DNA from: Aspergillus flavus
Taxonomy: Eukaryota > Ascomycota > Eurotiomycetes > Eurotiales > Aspergillaceae
Direction of reading: 5' to 3'
Length of the DNA: 64,000 bases
Assembly: GCF_009017415.1 (NCBI RefSeq)
Contig: NC_092409.1
Span: 744,001-808,000, forward strand
Part shown: positions 10,986 to 21,444 of the stretch, piece after piece
Position numbering within the stretch: position 1 is the stretch's first letter
Layout of the letters: every line of letters begins with the position of its first letter
Program-made: the position numbers and the translations under genes
The notes under the pieces: model-generated
Database searches by the model: none
Told to the model about the DNA's origin: nothing
The model's input: only the letters and a program-made list of their open reading frames with translations

Positions 10986-12367
10986 ATGAGGTACCATATT
11001 GTATACGCTCTTACTGCTGCCGCTTCGCTGTCGGCAGCTGCCGATATCTACGTCTCCCCGTCCGGGTCGGATACCGCTGCCGGAACGATCGACGCTCCTC
11101 TTCTGTCGATCCAATCGGCTGTTGATAAAGCGACGGCTGGTTCCACTATCTACCTTCGTGAGGGTACCTATTCGCCGACAACGAATATCCAGATCACGAA
11201 GAGTGGGACGGCATCTGCGCCATATGTTCTCCGGGCTTATGATGGCGAAAAGGTCACCATTGATGGAGAGGAACTTCCGGGGTATGTTTCTTTGAATCTT
11301 TGCGGTTTTTCGTTACTTACCTGATCAATAGAACTCCGGCGGAGCTTGATGCTTCGCTCGCTAATGAGGACCGTGGAATCCTACATATCCAAGATGCCGA
11401 GTACTGGGAGTTCTATGATCTTGAATTGATCAATGGGCCATATGGTGTTTACGCGCGTGATTCTTCGAATAACCACTACGAGCGTATTATTACGAGGGAA
11501 AACTATGAAACCGGTAGGTAGTGCATAATTAACATTGTCGAAAAGCTATGCTAATATATCACCCAGGCTTCCAACTCGAAGGCGCATCATCCAACAACAG
11601 CGTGTATTACCTCGACTCGTACCTCAATCGGGACCCGCGCAAGAACGGCGAAAGCGCCGACGGGTTTGCTTGCAAAGAGGGCTCTGGTGAAGGTAACGTG
11701 CTTCGAGGCGCGAGATTGTGGAACAATGTTGATGACGGCTTGGACTTATGGTATGTAGTAATTGGTGGTGCTTTGTGGAGTTCTTATGCTAACCTTCCTA
11801 GGGAATTCAAGTCCGCCGTGACAATTGAAGACACCATTTCCTACGGCAATGGATACAACAGGTACTTCCCATCTATCTTTGTTCGCCAAGGGCCACACTA
11901 ATAATTCCAGATGGGGATTCTCGCCATTCGAAGGCGACGGCAACGGTTACAAGCTCGGTGGCGGTGACGATGCTGACATCGGGCCTGCCAACCACGTTAT
12001 CACCAACTGTATCGCCTTCGGAAACTCCAAGGACGGCTTCACCGATAACTCCCAACCGGGTGATTTCACTCTGACCCGAAACACGGCCTGGAACAATGCC
12101 AAGGTGGGCTTCAAGTTCGGCACGGCAGTAGCTACCCTGAGCAAGAACATTGCGGCTGAGAATGGGGAGAGTCCTACTTCCTTGAGCGAGGAGCAGATTT
12201 CCACGGGAAACTCATGGGACGGTAGCGAGTCTTGGGGTAACAGTAGCTTTGTCTCTGTTGATGCGACCTTGGTGCAGGGAGCGCGCAACGCAGATGGAAC
12301 GATTGATCCTAGCGATTTCTTGCTGCCCAAGTCTGGGGAGGAGATTGGTGCTACGACGGCTTGGTAG
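10986..12367 (+). CDS. Secreted pectate lyase-like protein, polysaccharide lyase family 9
   Basis: Predicted extracellular beta-helix enzyme cutting pectate by beta-elimination. Five exons, 10986-11281, 11332-11513, 11567-11750, 11802-11861 and 11911-12367, join in frame to 392 residues. The Met at 10986 starts a clean signal peptide (hydrophobic LTAAASLSAAA, cleavage near residue 20). An upstream in-frame Met at 10905 would hide it, so I reject that start. After the signal comes IYVSPSGSD, the usual opening of PL9/DUF1565 proteins. Parallel-beta-helix turns follow, with GESADGFACKEGSGEGN and NNVDDGLDLW, the region that holds the catalytic lysine and calcium-binding aspartates in PL9 enzymes. 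C-terminal coils (NCIAFGNSKDGFTDN) continue the helix. PL9 versus a related beta-helix family cannot be settled by eye. Confidence 0.85.
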
Positions 12368-13047
12368 TTTAGTCCGGTAACCGTCTGTTGGTTTTACCAA
12401 TTTTGTATGTACTTCTAATTAGTTCTATTTCACTAATATCGTAGAGGTCTAACCTATGTTCCCTAGGACGAAGTCCTTATGAAAACCTTTTTAAAGTAGT
12501 GTGTCCAGACCTATTCCAAGATACACTTTTCAGAGAGAGGATCCATATATCGCGATTGGAGAATAGAAGGTTAAGCAGAGTAAGCTTATTTTGCTTGCCT
12601 ACAATACCCTGAATGGACGAGTACTAGTGGTTGGCACAAGGTACGTGACATGGCAAGCCCTGCCACCAGCTGACGTGCCTAGCGGTCCCCGTTTGGGCAT
12701 TTCATTTAGAGCGTCTAAGAACTAAAAATTGCGATTCCATAGAACCTTTTGTTCTTCGCTAGTAACAAACAGTATATTTAACTCTGCATAATTATCATCC
12801 CAACATGCGGGGTATCTCCAGGGACCAATACACCGATATCATCCCGAACCCAAGTCCACACTTGATGGGCTCCCGATGGCGTGAGCACGCAGCACAATAA
12901 CACAATCACCACCCACTCCGAAAGCACACGGCGGGAAGAAGTCCAACCTTAATCATAAATATATAAGAAGGTCCCCTGAAGCCCCTCAAAAAAATAGTTT
13001 CCCCTTCAATTGAATCGTCAATTAATACATCCAACAGCCAAGCAAAC
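12368..13047. other. Promoter region of the monooxygenase gene
   Basis: This 680-base gap has the lyase 3' flank and the upstream region of the monooxygenase. A TATA-like element lies at 12960-12967. No coding signal. Confidence 0.5.
12960..12967 (+). promoter_or_regulatory. TATA-like element
   Basis: TATATAAG about 80 bases upstream of the monooxygenase start at 13048, a position consistent with a core promoter. Confidence 0.45.
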
Positions 13048-14768
13048 ATGACCAAAACCTCAGAAAAGAAATCATGGATCCTCAATGCCTTTGCGATGTT
13101 TTCTCCTGGGCATCTATCGCCCGGTAAGACTTATTCCATGCTGAATATATTCCACTTACCCCGCATTCGTCAACGCCGTGCGATCTCTTGTCGCGCGCTG
13201 ATCAAATGTCTCTATTAGGGCTATGGAAGAATCCGCAAGATCGCGCCGGTGATTTCCTCGACCTGTCATACTGGATTGAATTGGCGAAGGTTCTGGAGAA
13301 AGGGAAATTCCACGGGCTGTTTCTGGCAGATCATCTTGGGATCTACGATGTGTACAAAGGCCCAGGGAATAAAGAGCCTGCATTGTTATCGGGGGCGCAA
13401 TTTCCTATCGGTGATCCGTTGTAAGTATTCCAATCTATATCGAAGAAGGGGAAAATGAGAATCAAAATATGGGAGATTGGACGATGTAAGCCATGGAATG
13501 AATACAAGACTAATCCCAACAGCCTCCTAATCTCAGCAATGGCCTCCGTAACTACATCTCTCTCCTTCGGCATAACCGCATCCACAACCTATGAGACCTC
13601 GCCATACGCCTTGGCTCGGAAGTTCTCGACTCTAGACCACCTTACCCAGGGTCGCGTCGGATGGAACATTGTCACCTCGTTTCTGGATAGTGCAGCCAAG
13701 GCATACGGAATGGATGAGCAGATTCCTCATGACGAACGATATGCGCGAGCGGATGAGTACATGGAGCTCACTTACAAGCTGTGGGAGGGTACATGGCGCG
13801 ACGGGGCTGTCGTGAAGGATCCGAAGACCGGCGTTTACAGTGATCCTAACCAGGTTCGTGCTATTGAGCACAATGGGAAGTATTTCAAGAGTACGGCTGC
13901 GAGTCAGTTGCCTGCTTCGAAGCAGAGGACGCCGTTGCTTTTCCAGGCGGGGGCTTCGTCGTGAGTTTCCTTTCTCATTTCGTCTCCTTGGTAAATATGG
14001 CTGCTGATATGTTTGTACATTATTAGAGCCGGAAAGCGATTCGCTGCCAAACATTCCGAAGTGATGTTCCTACCCGGCCTGGAGCCGGAGAAAACCAAAG
14101 CAGTGGTAGATGATATGCGGTACGATCCTATACACCTTTCCCCAGACACCAGGCTAAGAAAGAACAGAAAGCACCTAGCCGAGATAGGCCGCCCAACAGA
14201 CAGCATCAAGTTCATCGCCGGAATCCTCGTGATCGTTGACGAGACCGACGAGAAAGCCCAAGCCAAATACGAAGAGTACCTAGCGCAATCCGACCTCGAA
14301 GGTGTAGCAACACTCTTCGGCGGCTGGACCAACAACGATCTATCCAAGTTCGATGACGACGAAGACTTCTCCTTCACTGCCGTGGGGGGAATCCAGTCTT
14401 TGATCTCGAGCTGGTCGAAAACGGTTCCAAACTCGAACGGCCTGAAGTGGACGAAACGTCGCGTTCTGCAGGAATTAGCGCTGGGTGGAGCCCACCCTCG
14501 GGCTATTGGGTCGCCGAGTACGGTGGCGGATATTCTGCAGCGGTGGGTTGATGTTGCGGATGTTGATGGGTTTAATTTCTCCTATGCGGTTTCGCCAGGG
14601 ACATTTGAGGATATGATTGAGTATTTATTTCCGGAGTTGAGGAGGAGGGGCGTTATTTGGGATGATTATGAGGTGAAGGGTGGATCGGCCAGAGAGAATT
14701 ACTTCCAGGATGGGCTCGGGTCGAGACTGCGCGAGGGTCATCCGGGAAGGGAGTACACTTGGAACTGA
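13048..14768 (+). CDS. FMN-dependent monooxygenase, NtaA/SnaA/DszA type
   Basis: Luciferase-like flavin monooxygenase that uses reduced FMN supplied by a partner reductase. Family members act on nitrilotriacetate, dibenzothiophene sulfone or related small molecules. Exons are 13048-13123, 13219-13420, 13523-13960, 14027-14119 and 14168-14768, giving 469 residues. The last intron (14120-14167, 48 bases) is in frame and stop-free, so it could be misread as coding. Removing it restores the family join VDDMRKHLAEIGRPTDSIKF. Visible landmarks are the start WILNAFAMFSPGHLSPG, FHGLFLADHLGIYDVYKG, RKFSTLDHLTQGRVGWNIVT, and RYARADEYMELTYKLWEG. The 13523 exon opens inside LLISAMASVT, as in homologues. 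No flavin reductase gene lies beside it, so the reductase must be encoded elsewhere. The substrate is unknown. Confidence 0.92.
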
Positions 14769-15331
14769 TCTCTTGCCCTTGTAAAGATGATGTTAAAAGT
14801 CCAGGAAGCACATAGAACAGTTCGCATTATGCTACAGGCAGATGGCAAACCAAGATGCAACTCCTCTAGACTAGTCCGCTCGTCGGGTCACTGGGTTTAG
14901 GTTCAAAGTCTACCATTTTCTCCATTTCGACCAAAGTTAATGTGTTTGCTGTCCCGCTTGGCTTCCGATTACATTATAAAGGTATCTTGGCCAACAGAAA
15001 CAGATAGATAAAATAAAAACTAGAAGTAACTTGATCTGGAAAGTCATAAGCAAACCTAATGGCCTCTAAAAATGTAGTATATACAAGTCACAGAATACAA
15101 GGGCAGGGTATGCGTTTCCCCGTGAAGATCCGAAACAGATACTATAGCACAAAATTGCATATCAATAGCCACCACCTCTGCATCTTACAGGAACTGCGTA
15201 CGCCAAAAGCCTACATAGCATGATCAATGTCAGTAATTATAATATTGCATGCTGGGCGCAATGTGTGTATTGTAAAGGCGAGCTTTGGGAATCTTACCGT
15301 GCTGCTATACCCAGACATCTTTAGCAAGTAT
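14769..15331. other. Convergent 3' flank region
   Basis: About 560 bases between the monooxygenase 3' end (+) and the RNase gene 3' end (-). It is AT-rich with no coding signal. Confidence 0.45.
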
Positions 15332-15936
15332 CTACTGGCAGAGTTTGAAGTCACCAGAACCACCAAAGTCCTTCGCCACCGTTTTATGGATCATGGTTCC
15401 ACAGTAATGAAGAGCACCATTCAAGTTGCTGTAGACAATTCGGATAGGAGTCTTCTGCTGCTCCTTCTTCTTCTTTGAGGGATCCCACTCCTTGACCTTC
15501 GACTTTGTCCAATAGACTGGGTACTCAAGCATACGCGTCTTGCTGTTACACTTGTTCGCCTCCAGAGGAATATGCGCCCAGAGCTTTTCCTTGTCTCCAA
15601 ACGGATGGGGGTAATCGCTCTTAGTAGAGTCGGTCGTCCACCCAATCTTTTGAGCCAGTGCTTTGGCCGCTTTAACATCCACCTCAAATTTAACACCGCT
15701 CTGGTTTTGGTCCGGCGTGCAGGTGACGGTGTCGACCTGTATATTCGAAGACAAAGTCAGCCATCTTCCTCGGCGTTGTAGGGGCGAAAGTGCCGGATGG
15801 AGTATGCAGAATAGGAAGAACTCACAGCCCGCGCCTCCACGTTCGTATTTACACTTCCTTCGCCGACCTCCGTAGGAGCTGCAAGAATGGGAGACACAAC
15901 AAGGGCTAAGGCCAGGATCGCTTTGGTGAGCTGCAT
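15332..15936 (-). CDS. Secreted ribotoxin/guanyl-specific RNase-like protein
   Basis: Predicted secreted ribonuclease of the fungal RNase T1/ribotoxin superfamily. In ribotoxins the target is the sarcin-ricin loop of large rRNA; ordinary members cut after G. Two exons, 15826-15936 and 15332-15736 (phase-0, 89-base intron), give a 171-residue precursor. I start at 15936 because that Met leads straight into the hydrophobic signal sequence; an in-frame Met at 15960 adds eight polar residues. Active-site positions expected for the superfamily are all present: Tyr79 and His81 (motif YPHPF), Glu108 (LEYP), Arg136 (IRIVY) and His154 (MIHKT). Four mature cysteines (43, 100, 149, 170) fit two disulfides. 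A Lys-rich stretch lies at 125-132. Toxicity cannot be judged from sequence; a non-toxic RNase is a real alternative. Confidence 0.8.
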
Positions 15937-16776
15937 TTTGTTTGATGCGTTTGGGATCATAAACGAGATATTCTGATGAGCGAGAAGTACTCCGTTGATG
16001 GTTTTCGTATTGAGATAGAGCTCTTGGGGTAGACGACTTTATATGTCATTCAGATGCTGCTTTATATCGGCCTATCCGTTTCGAAGGTTGCTCACCACCT
16101 TCAGCACAAGTTGCAGGATTTACGGAATATCCTTCCTACAACTCTATACCGCCAATTGGATGTGTATATTGCGTCTCCTGCATGAATCAACAGATGTTTG
16201 GGGGCCAGAAACCAGGACTATGCTCTATCGGGGCACTTCCACGGCCTGAGGTCGATGATCTGAAGCTGCGCTGATCAAAGCCTCGTATATCTGAGTGGAA
16301 TGTTACATTCCATCTGCGTCGGGTTTGATGTACTGCCAGTTTGTGTAATAGCAATACCAGCGCTACTTCCTATCGGCAATCCCGCTGGGATCTGCGCGAC
16401 TAGCGTCTAACATGGGCCGCTGTAAGGGACCTGATGACTTACTGTCGGCATAGCTCCATGTGCTACCCCTGGTTACAGTCCCGATCTGCTTCTACCCTCT
16501 GTTGCTCGTGGAGTCAACATTGAACCTGGTTGTAAAAGACCTACCAATACCACCTTCCTGAACCGGCTTAGCTTTGAACCTAGAAATTCCATGAAAGCAG
16601 GGCTTCTGCCTGGTGCGCGCTCGCAGTATTGTTTCACCTTCAAAAAGTCGGCTTTAATCAACTTCCGGTCTAGCCACGTGACACTATCTGACATATCTCC
16701 ATCATTGCTACCGCGGTTCTACTCCTTTTACATCAATCAAATACTCCTGGGCTAGGTAAAATTCTCGTCCTACAAC
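15937..16776. other. Divergent intergenic region
   Basis: About 840 bases shared upstream of the RNase gene (-) and the DUF3632-like locus (+). It contains only short unremarkable frames. A TATA-like ATATAA/TTTATAT occurs near 16036-16042 on the RNase side. Confidence 0.4.
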
Positions 16777-17803
16777 ATGGCGCTCGACAGCAAATCCTTT
16801 CAGCCACTGGATATCAAGCTCTCTGGGCCTCATGATGACGAGGAAGACATATTCTTCAAGAATTTGCTCCTGTCCCTAGTTGGAGGAGAAATCACTCCCA
16901 ATGAGGCCGCCAATAATTTGGATAAATGGATTGTTGAGAAGTCCAACACGGATCTTGAAGAACGGAAAAAGTACCCGGACCCGTGGAATGTACCCTCGCC
17001 AGAGAACCCGTCCTGGGTAGCACCAAATCCGAGTGGTCTTATTACTTGTTTCTTCGAATCCTTCGCGCGGTTATGCTCGGCGTTCCCACCCGGCCACGTT
17101 GGCCAGGACAGACTGATTCGGTTCTTGGAGGCTCTGAGAGACATGCCTAAGCATGAAGTGCCCAATTATCTTCCTAATGACCCCCCCGAAGACTTTTACT
17201 ACTTGCTCGAGTTGTGGCCGTTTGGAGGCAGCTGGTTGGGTTTGACTGAAGTGTTTCGTACTGAAGCAGAAGGCACGTTCTTTCCTTTCACAGGCTCCTT
17301 TCATTGAATTGTACCGACGGTTTGGACAAATACACTAACTGCCTGCCCCCTGCTGCGGAATTTGAACAGACCGCGGCTATTCATATGCTACCTTTGCAAC
17401 GCCTGGAAGTGACATGCAGATTGGGTGGCGGAACTGGCAATCAATCCTGGCACGTATTACAGCTTTAGGATTTGTTGACTGCAGCTTTCTCTGCGCGTTG
17501 GAAGGAATCCTGCCTCAGTCGAAAATGCCATCTCATAGCAGGGTCTCAGGAGATGTAATTGGCGGGGTACAGTGGATTCTCCACCCAGATACTGGACTAT
17601 ATGTTTATCGTCAATGCAAAGCGGTGGAGAAGGTTTCAACCTCGGATTCCAGAGCGATGTGGAGCCTGGAAAGATGGGGGCAATGGAAGGATCGACTGGA
17701 AACTATCGCAAGCGATGACACATTCGCTCCTGAAGTCCGAGAGGTTGCGGGATTGGCTGTTGATCGGATGGGAGAATTAGAGGTCTCGGATGGGTCTAGT
17801 TAG
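16777..17803 (+). CDS. DUF3632-like hypothetical protein, splice structure uncertain
   Basis: Two frames look like halves of one fungal DUF3632-type protein. The first (16777-17307) has an acidic N-terminus, a helical segment GGEITPNEAANNLDKWIVE, and LIRFLEALRDMP before LGLTEVFRTEAE. The second (about 17378-17803) begins around GWRNWQSILARITALGF and ends with DVIGGVQWILHPDTGLY and a helical tail with REVAGLAVDRMGELE. This WxN-xxAxxARLTAAG-like core and the xAAQWIL motif are the family signature. I could not find a donor/acceptor pair that joins them without a stop, although a CTAAC branch-like site lies at about 17334-17338 in the gap. Either the intron uses weak sites or the gene is disrupted. 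The function of the family is unknown. Confidence 0.55.
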
Positions 17804-19278
17804 TCTTACATATGTGGTATGGAGACTTGATCTTTAGATGATACTGTGGAGTACGTATACATTTTCCAAGAATAGAATATTGACGATCTGCACTGCCCAA
17901 CTCCATCGTACTCCTTCATAAAACATAATACGGGGTAGTGAAAGCTGAGAAATGGTTAAATTAGTCTAAAACTAAATATATTCCAAAGAAGAGCTGACCA
18001 TAACTCCCTGTGATATGCCATACAAGACTATTGCTGATATGCAAAGGGGCCTGCCACCCCCACCAAGAGTACAACCCGCTAAATCTAGTAGTCAGGGACT
18101 TAAAACACTAAAATATAGGGTTTACTGGTTGAAGAAATAGCCTTTGTAGATCATCAGGCCACCTGAATTGAATGCTGTTTCTCATGTTTCCAGCCCCATG
18201 CTCAGCCTCTACTCCTTCGGGAACCATAGCGTGCATCGGCACTAGAACCCCACTAGATGCGCACCTCCGCTCATCGGCAAACCCGATAGCATCGGTAAGC
18301 TGCCGGGTACCACCTCGGCAGCTACCGAGACAACAAATTCAAGGTCCCCTACCTCGGCCCATTCCTTCGACCAGATCCTCAAGTGGAACTTGCTACTCTG
18401 CAACAAAGGCTCTCCGATCGAGTGCGTGTGGAAATGAAACAAAACACGTTCCACGGCAAGTCCCACGTGTGCTACTTCCTTGAGGCCATTGGTCTGCGCT
18501 AGCGGTCCTCTACACACTCTTAAATACACGGGTCGCCTGATGAGAGTCTGCTATGACCCAACATAGCCCAACCCCCAGATTTAAGTGCCAGGCCTTCGGC
18601 TCACCTCTGAGTTCTGGCTCCCATACCCTATCCCAGGAATGAGCGGGTTTGTGACAGGTTCTGGGACAGCGGGGAAGCTTTCTCTCGGAATTATGAATTT
18701 CATAAGTGCTTTTGTGCGCAAGACTTGGTTTCGACGCTTGCAATCAGTGAGGTGGGGTGATTAGCGAAAGTTGCTGGCAAGTTCAAACTGGGGACTTATG
18801 CTTTGTTGAAATGGCGATTGGTTTTGGTGAGTTGGACCATACGACAACAAGACTTCTCCTTTAGCTGAGGTATATACGGACATAGTAATAAGAACAAACT
18901 AACGTAGAGGCAAAAGGTAATTTCAAGGGGGATGTATGATACAGGGTAGATGGTCTGTCTACTCAGTAAGCATACAAGAGTCAATCAATTGATAAACATT
19001 GATAAACACCAATGATAGTAGAACCAACACAAAGGATTCTTATTCTTCCTTGTACGTTACAACAACTTTGTCATTGCCATACGATCACGGCCGTTATAAG
19101 TTCACTGTTGGAGATATGACATATAAATGAGAGGACTTCTTCTTCCATTGGAATGGACCATAAACAGGGAACTGGATAGGATCTACTCAACCCCTAGCAG
19201 ATTGATCATGCCTAGCACAAAGATCCTCACTCTCCAAACACTCCAACCCTAACCCACCATCATTCAAGAACCGCGATC
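17804..19278. other. Long intergenic stretch, no gene recognised
   Basis: Roughly 1.5 kb between the DUF3632-like locus and RIB7. A short plus-strand segment around 18320-18500 reads with protein-like composition in one frame but is cut by stops. The remainder is AT-rich. Confidence 0.4.
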
Positions 19279-20100
19279 TTAAACCCTCCCACAAAGCACC
19301 ACATCCTCCCCAAAAGGATACCATTTGACATCCCTCAACCTCGCCGCCGGCACAACCGCACCACCCTCAACCCTGCGCCTCGGCGAAACAACAACACCCC
19401 CCTGCCCCAACCAAGTCGGCGCAATAGTGACAATCACAGAATTCACCAAATGCGCCCACCTCGGTTCAAGAAGGGAATTAATAACCGTCCCACCGCCCTC
19501 AATCATAACACTCCTCAAACCTTCATTCCTCAAACACTCAAGCACGGCAGTCCAATCCAAAATCCTTTCACCATGCTCCTCAAGGAAAAGATCAAGAGGA
19601 ATAAACTTCCCCCCGTAAGACTCCAACAACGCCTTCTTCTCCGCAGCCGGTTCCGTCCCAGTAGACGTAATGATAAACGGAGCACGACCTTTCCCCTCTT
19701 GAACCAGATCCAGGATCTTCGATTGCTCAGTGAAATCCCATCGAGCACGCGGATCAATGACAATCGGTCTTGGTTGACCGAGTAACCCTTCCCCGCCGTA
19801 GCCACCGACACCTTCGATTCGGCAATTCAACCCCGGATTATCGGCTACTGCTGTCCCGACGCCGATTAGGATGGCGTCGTGGCGGGAGCGGAGGTAGTGT
19901 GTCATTGCCTTGGATTGTGGGCCGGACAGCGTGGTCCGGGTTCCTGGGGCCAGGGCTAGAGAGCTGTCTAGGGAGGTTGCGAATGTGAGGGTTGTGAAGG
20001 GGAGGTTGGATTTGGGGAGTTCGGGTTCATTGTTTGGCGGGAGATGGGGTTCTAGGAAGGTGCGGTTTGAGGGGGGGAAGGTGAGGGCTTCGCGGGACAT
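19279..20100 (-). CDS. RIB7: 2,5-diamino-6-ribosylamino-4(3H)-pyrimidinone 5'-phosphate reductase
   Basis: Riboflavin biosynthesis enzyme of the RibD C-terminal/Rib7 family. It reduces the ribosylamino-pyrimidinone phosphate to the ribitylamino form with NADPH before deamination, which is the fungal order. It is a single exon of 273 residues, slightly longer than yeast Rib7. Key stretches are LPFTTLTFATSLDSSLA at the N-terminal strand, SGPQSKAMTHYLRSRHDAILIGVGTAVADNP (the substrate and NADPH pocket, residues about 59-89), QPRPIVIDPRARW, and MIEGGGTVINSLL, the glycine-rich dinucleotide loop. All are typical. No other riboflavin gene is nearby. CCAAT at 20236-20240 on + is a possible promoter element about 135 bases upstream. 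Confidence 0.93.
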   Translation of the reverse strand: MSREALTFPPSNRTFLEPHLPPNNEPELPKSNLPFTTLTFATSLDSSLALAPGTRTTLSGPQSKAMTHYLRSRHDAILIGVGTAVADNPGLNCRIEGVGGYGGEGLLGQPRPIVIDPRARWDFTEQSKILDLVQEGKGRAPFIITSTGTEPAAEKKALLESYGGKFIPLDLFLEEHGERILDWTAVLECLRNEGLRSVMIEGGGTVINSLLEPRWAHLVNSVIVTIAPTWLGQGGVVVSPRRRVEGGAVVPAARLRDVKWYPFGEDVVLCGRV

Positions 20101-20819
20101 CTTTTTCCTGTATATTTCTTTTCTTTTGGTGATTTGAAGTGAGTGGGTTGGTGGTGAGGGGAATTTTTGTTAGTTTGGGGAGTTGATAAGATTAATTTGG
20201 AGATCAGAAAGGGTCCCACTTTCTATAACTTCTGGCCAATAGGAATGTGTGGTCGATGTGGGGAAATTATGAGGACTAATCTTCCTCTGTACTGTTGATC
20301 GGATGGAAGTGTGTGGAAAAGGTGTTTGATTGAGCTTTCTGAGGAAGGATACTTGGATAGTACAATGGATTGCAAAAATGGTGCCCAGGTCTTATACTCT
20401 TTAGCTGCTTTCTGTACCCATTCTTCTACGTAAACCAGTCAAACTGACACCAAGCTGCCTGGCAGATCTGGCAAGTTGTCAACAGTCAGCGTCCTGCTCC
20501 TAATGTGGCATCCTGGCGTTAGATCCATACTGCAAGGCTTATGCAGGAGTTAAGTGGAACAGCACAAACGACCCTGCTTATCATTCTTTCGGCTTATCAG
20601 CATATGTTTTTCTTTGACAGAAGATAAATCCACTATCTGATCCTGGCCCTTAAGAAGAGTCTAGAACAAACAAGGATCTAATAATGAGTCGACTGCCTGA
20701 TCGTTCGGCTTTTATAGTTCCAACACTTTCCACCCCGATAACTTTCCCATTTAGTTCGCAAAGTTAGCGAGAGGTGAGGAGACATCATTCTCCAGGGCAC
20801 CAAAAACCTCCACTTGTTC
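20101..20819. other. RIB7 promoter region and 3' flank of the next gene
   Basis: About 720 bases upstream of RIB7 (-). It contains CCAAT at 20236-20240. The rest is the 3' flank of the hypothetical gene ending at 20820. No coding signal. Confidence 0.4.
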
Positions 20820-21444
20820 TCAATTCTCCGGAACCACTTTGTGGTTCCCTTTGTCGACCTCTTCGGGCCTAAAGACACTGTCAAGCTGTCGAAACATCTC
20901 TGCTTCCCAGCCAAGATCCGCCGGCGGTCTTGTTACTTGCTTGGGATCCACAAAATGCGTGCGAGGTAGCTGTAGAGACGATTAGGGAACCTTCCATATG
21001 TTGCTGCCGAGAAAAGCTTACAGGAACGAATGCGTTATTCTCCCATTGCCCATTCTCAGACTCCGGTTTCAGGACGTTTTCGACGTAGCTGTTCCAGACC
21101 TTCTCCATCTCTTCACAGTACGAAGGGTCGATGGCTATACCAACAACAAAGGCCTTGGGCCGTGGGTGCAGTGTTTCCAAAACCACACCCATATTGTGCG
21201 CTGAGTAGCGGAAGGGTTCTCTCGACGAGACAAGATCCAAGAATGACACCGCTCGGTAAGGCGTGCCTTCGAATAAGGGGGGCAGAAACTCCACCCCAAT
21301 AGGGCGTCCATATCCAACACTGACCACAGGGATAATGTCCGACTCAGAGGCTCTCATGGTGCAGCTTGGTATTAATGGCGAGAAGTTGCTCTCTGATTGT
21401 TCGATAGGATACCTGTCTATCATCGCATATTTATACTTATGCAA
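20820..21444 (-). CDS. Small hypothetical protein, two exons
   Basis: Exons 21022-21444 and 20820-20969 with a 52-base GT-AG intron (donor GTAAGC, acceptor CTACAG). The phase-0 join extends the frame coherently and adds a 49-residue acidic tail ending KVVPEN. Read without the intron, the frame would run to 20881 with weaker composition. The total is 190 residues from 21444, or 161 if the Met at 21357 is used; the latter sits just before the conserved-looking SDIIPVVSVGYGRPIGVEF. Other notable stretches are GTPYRAVSFLDLV and HPRPKAFVVGIAIDP. I do not recognise a family. No signal peptide or membrane segment is seen. Confidence 0.6.

Noticed and set aside
18172..18529. Possible gene between the DUF3632-like locus and RIB7
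   Set aside because: The protein-like frame is cut by stops, no splice model works, and no family was recognised.
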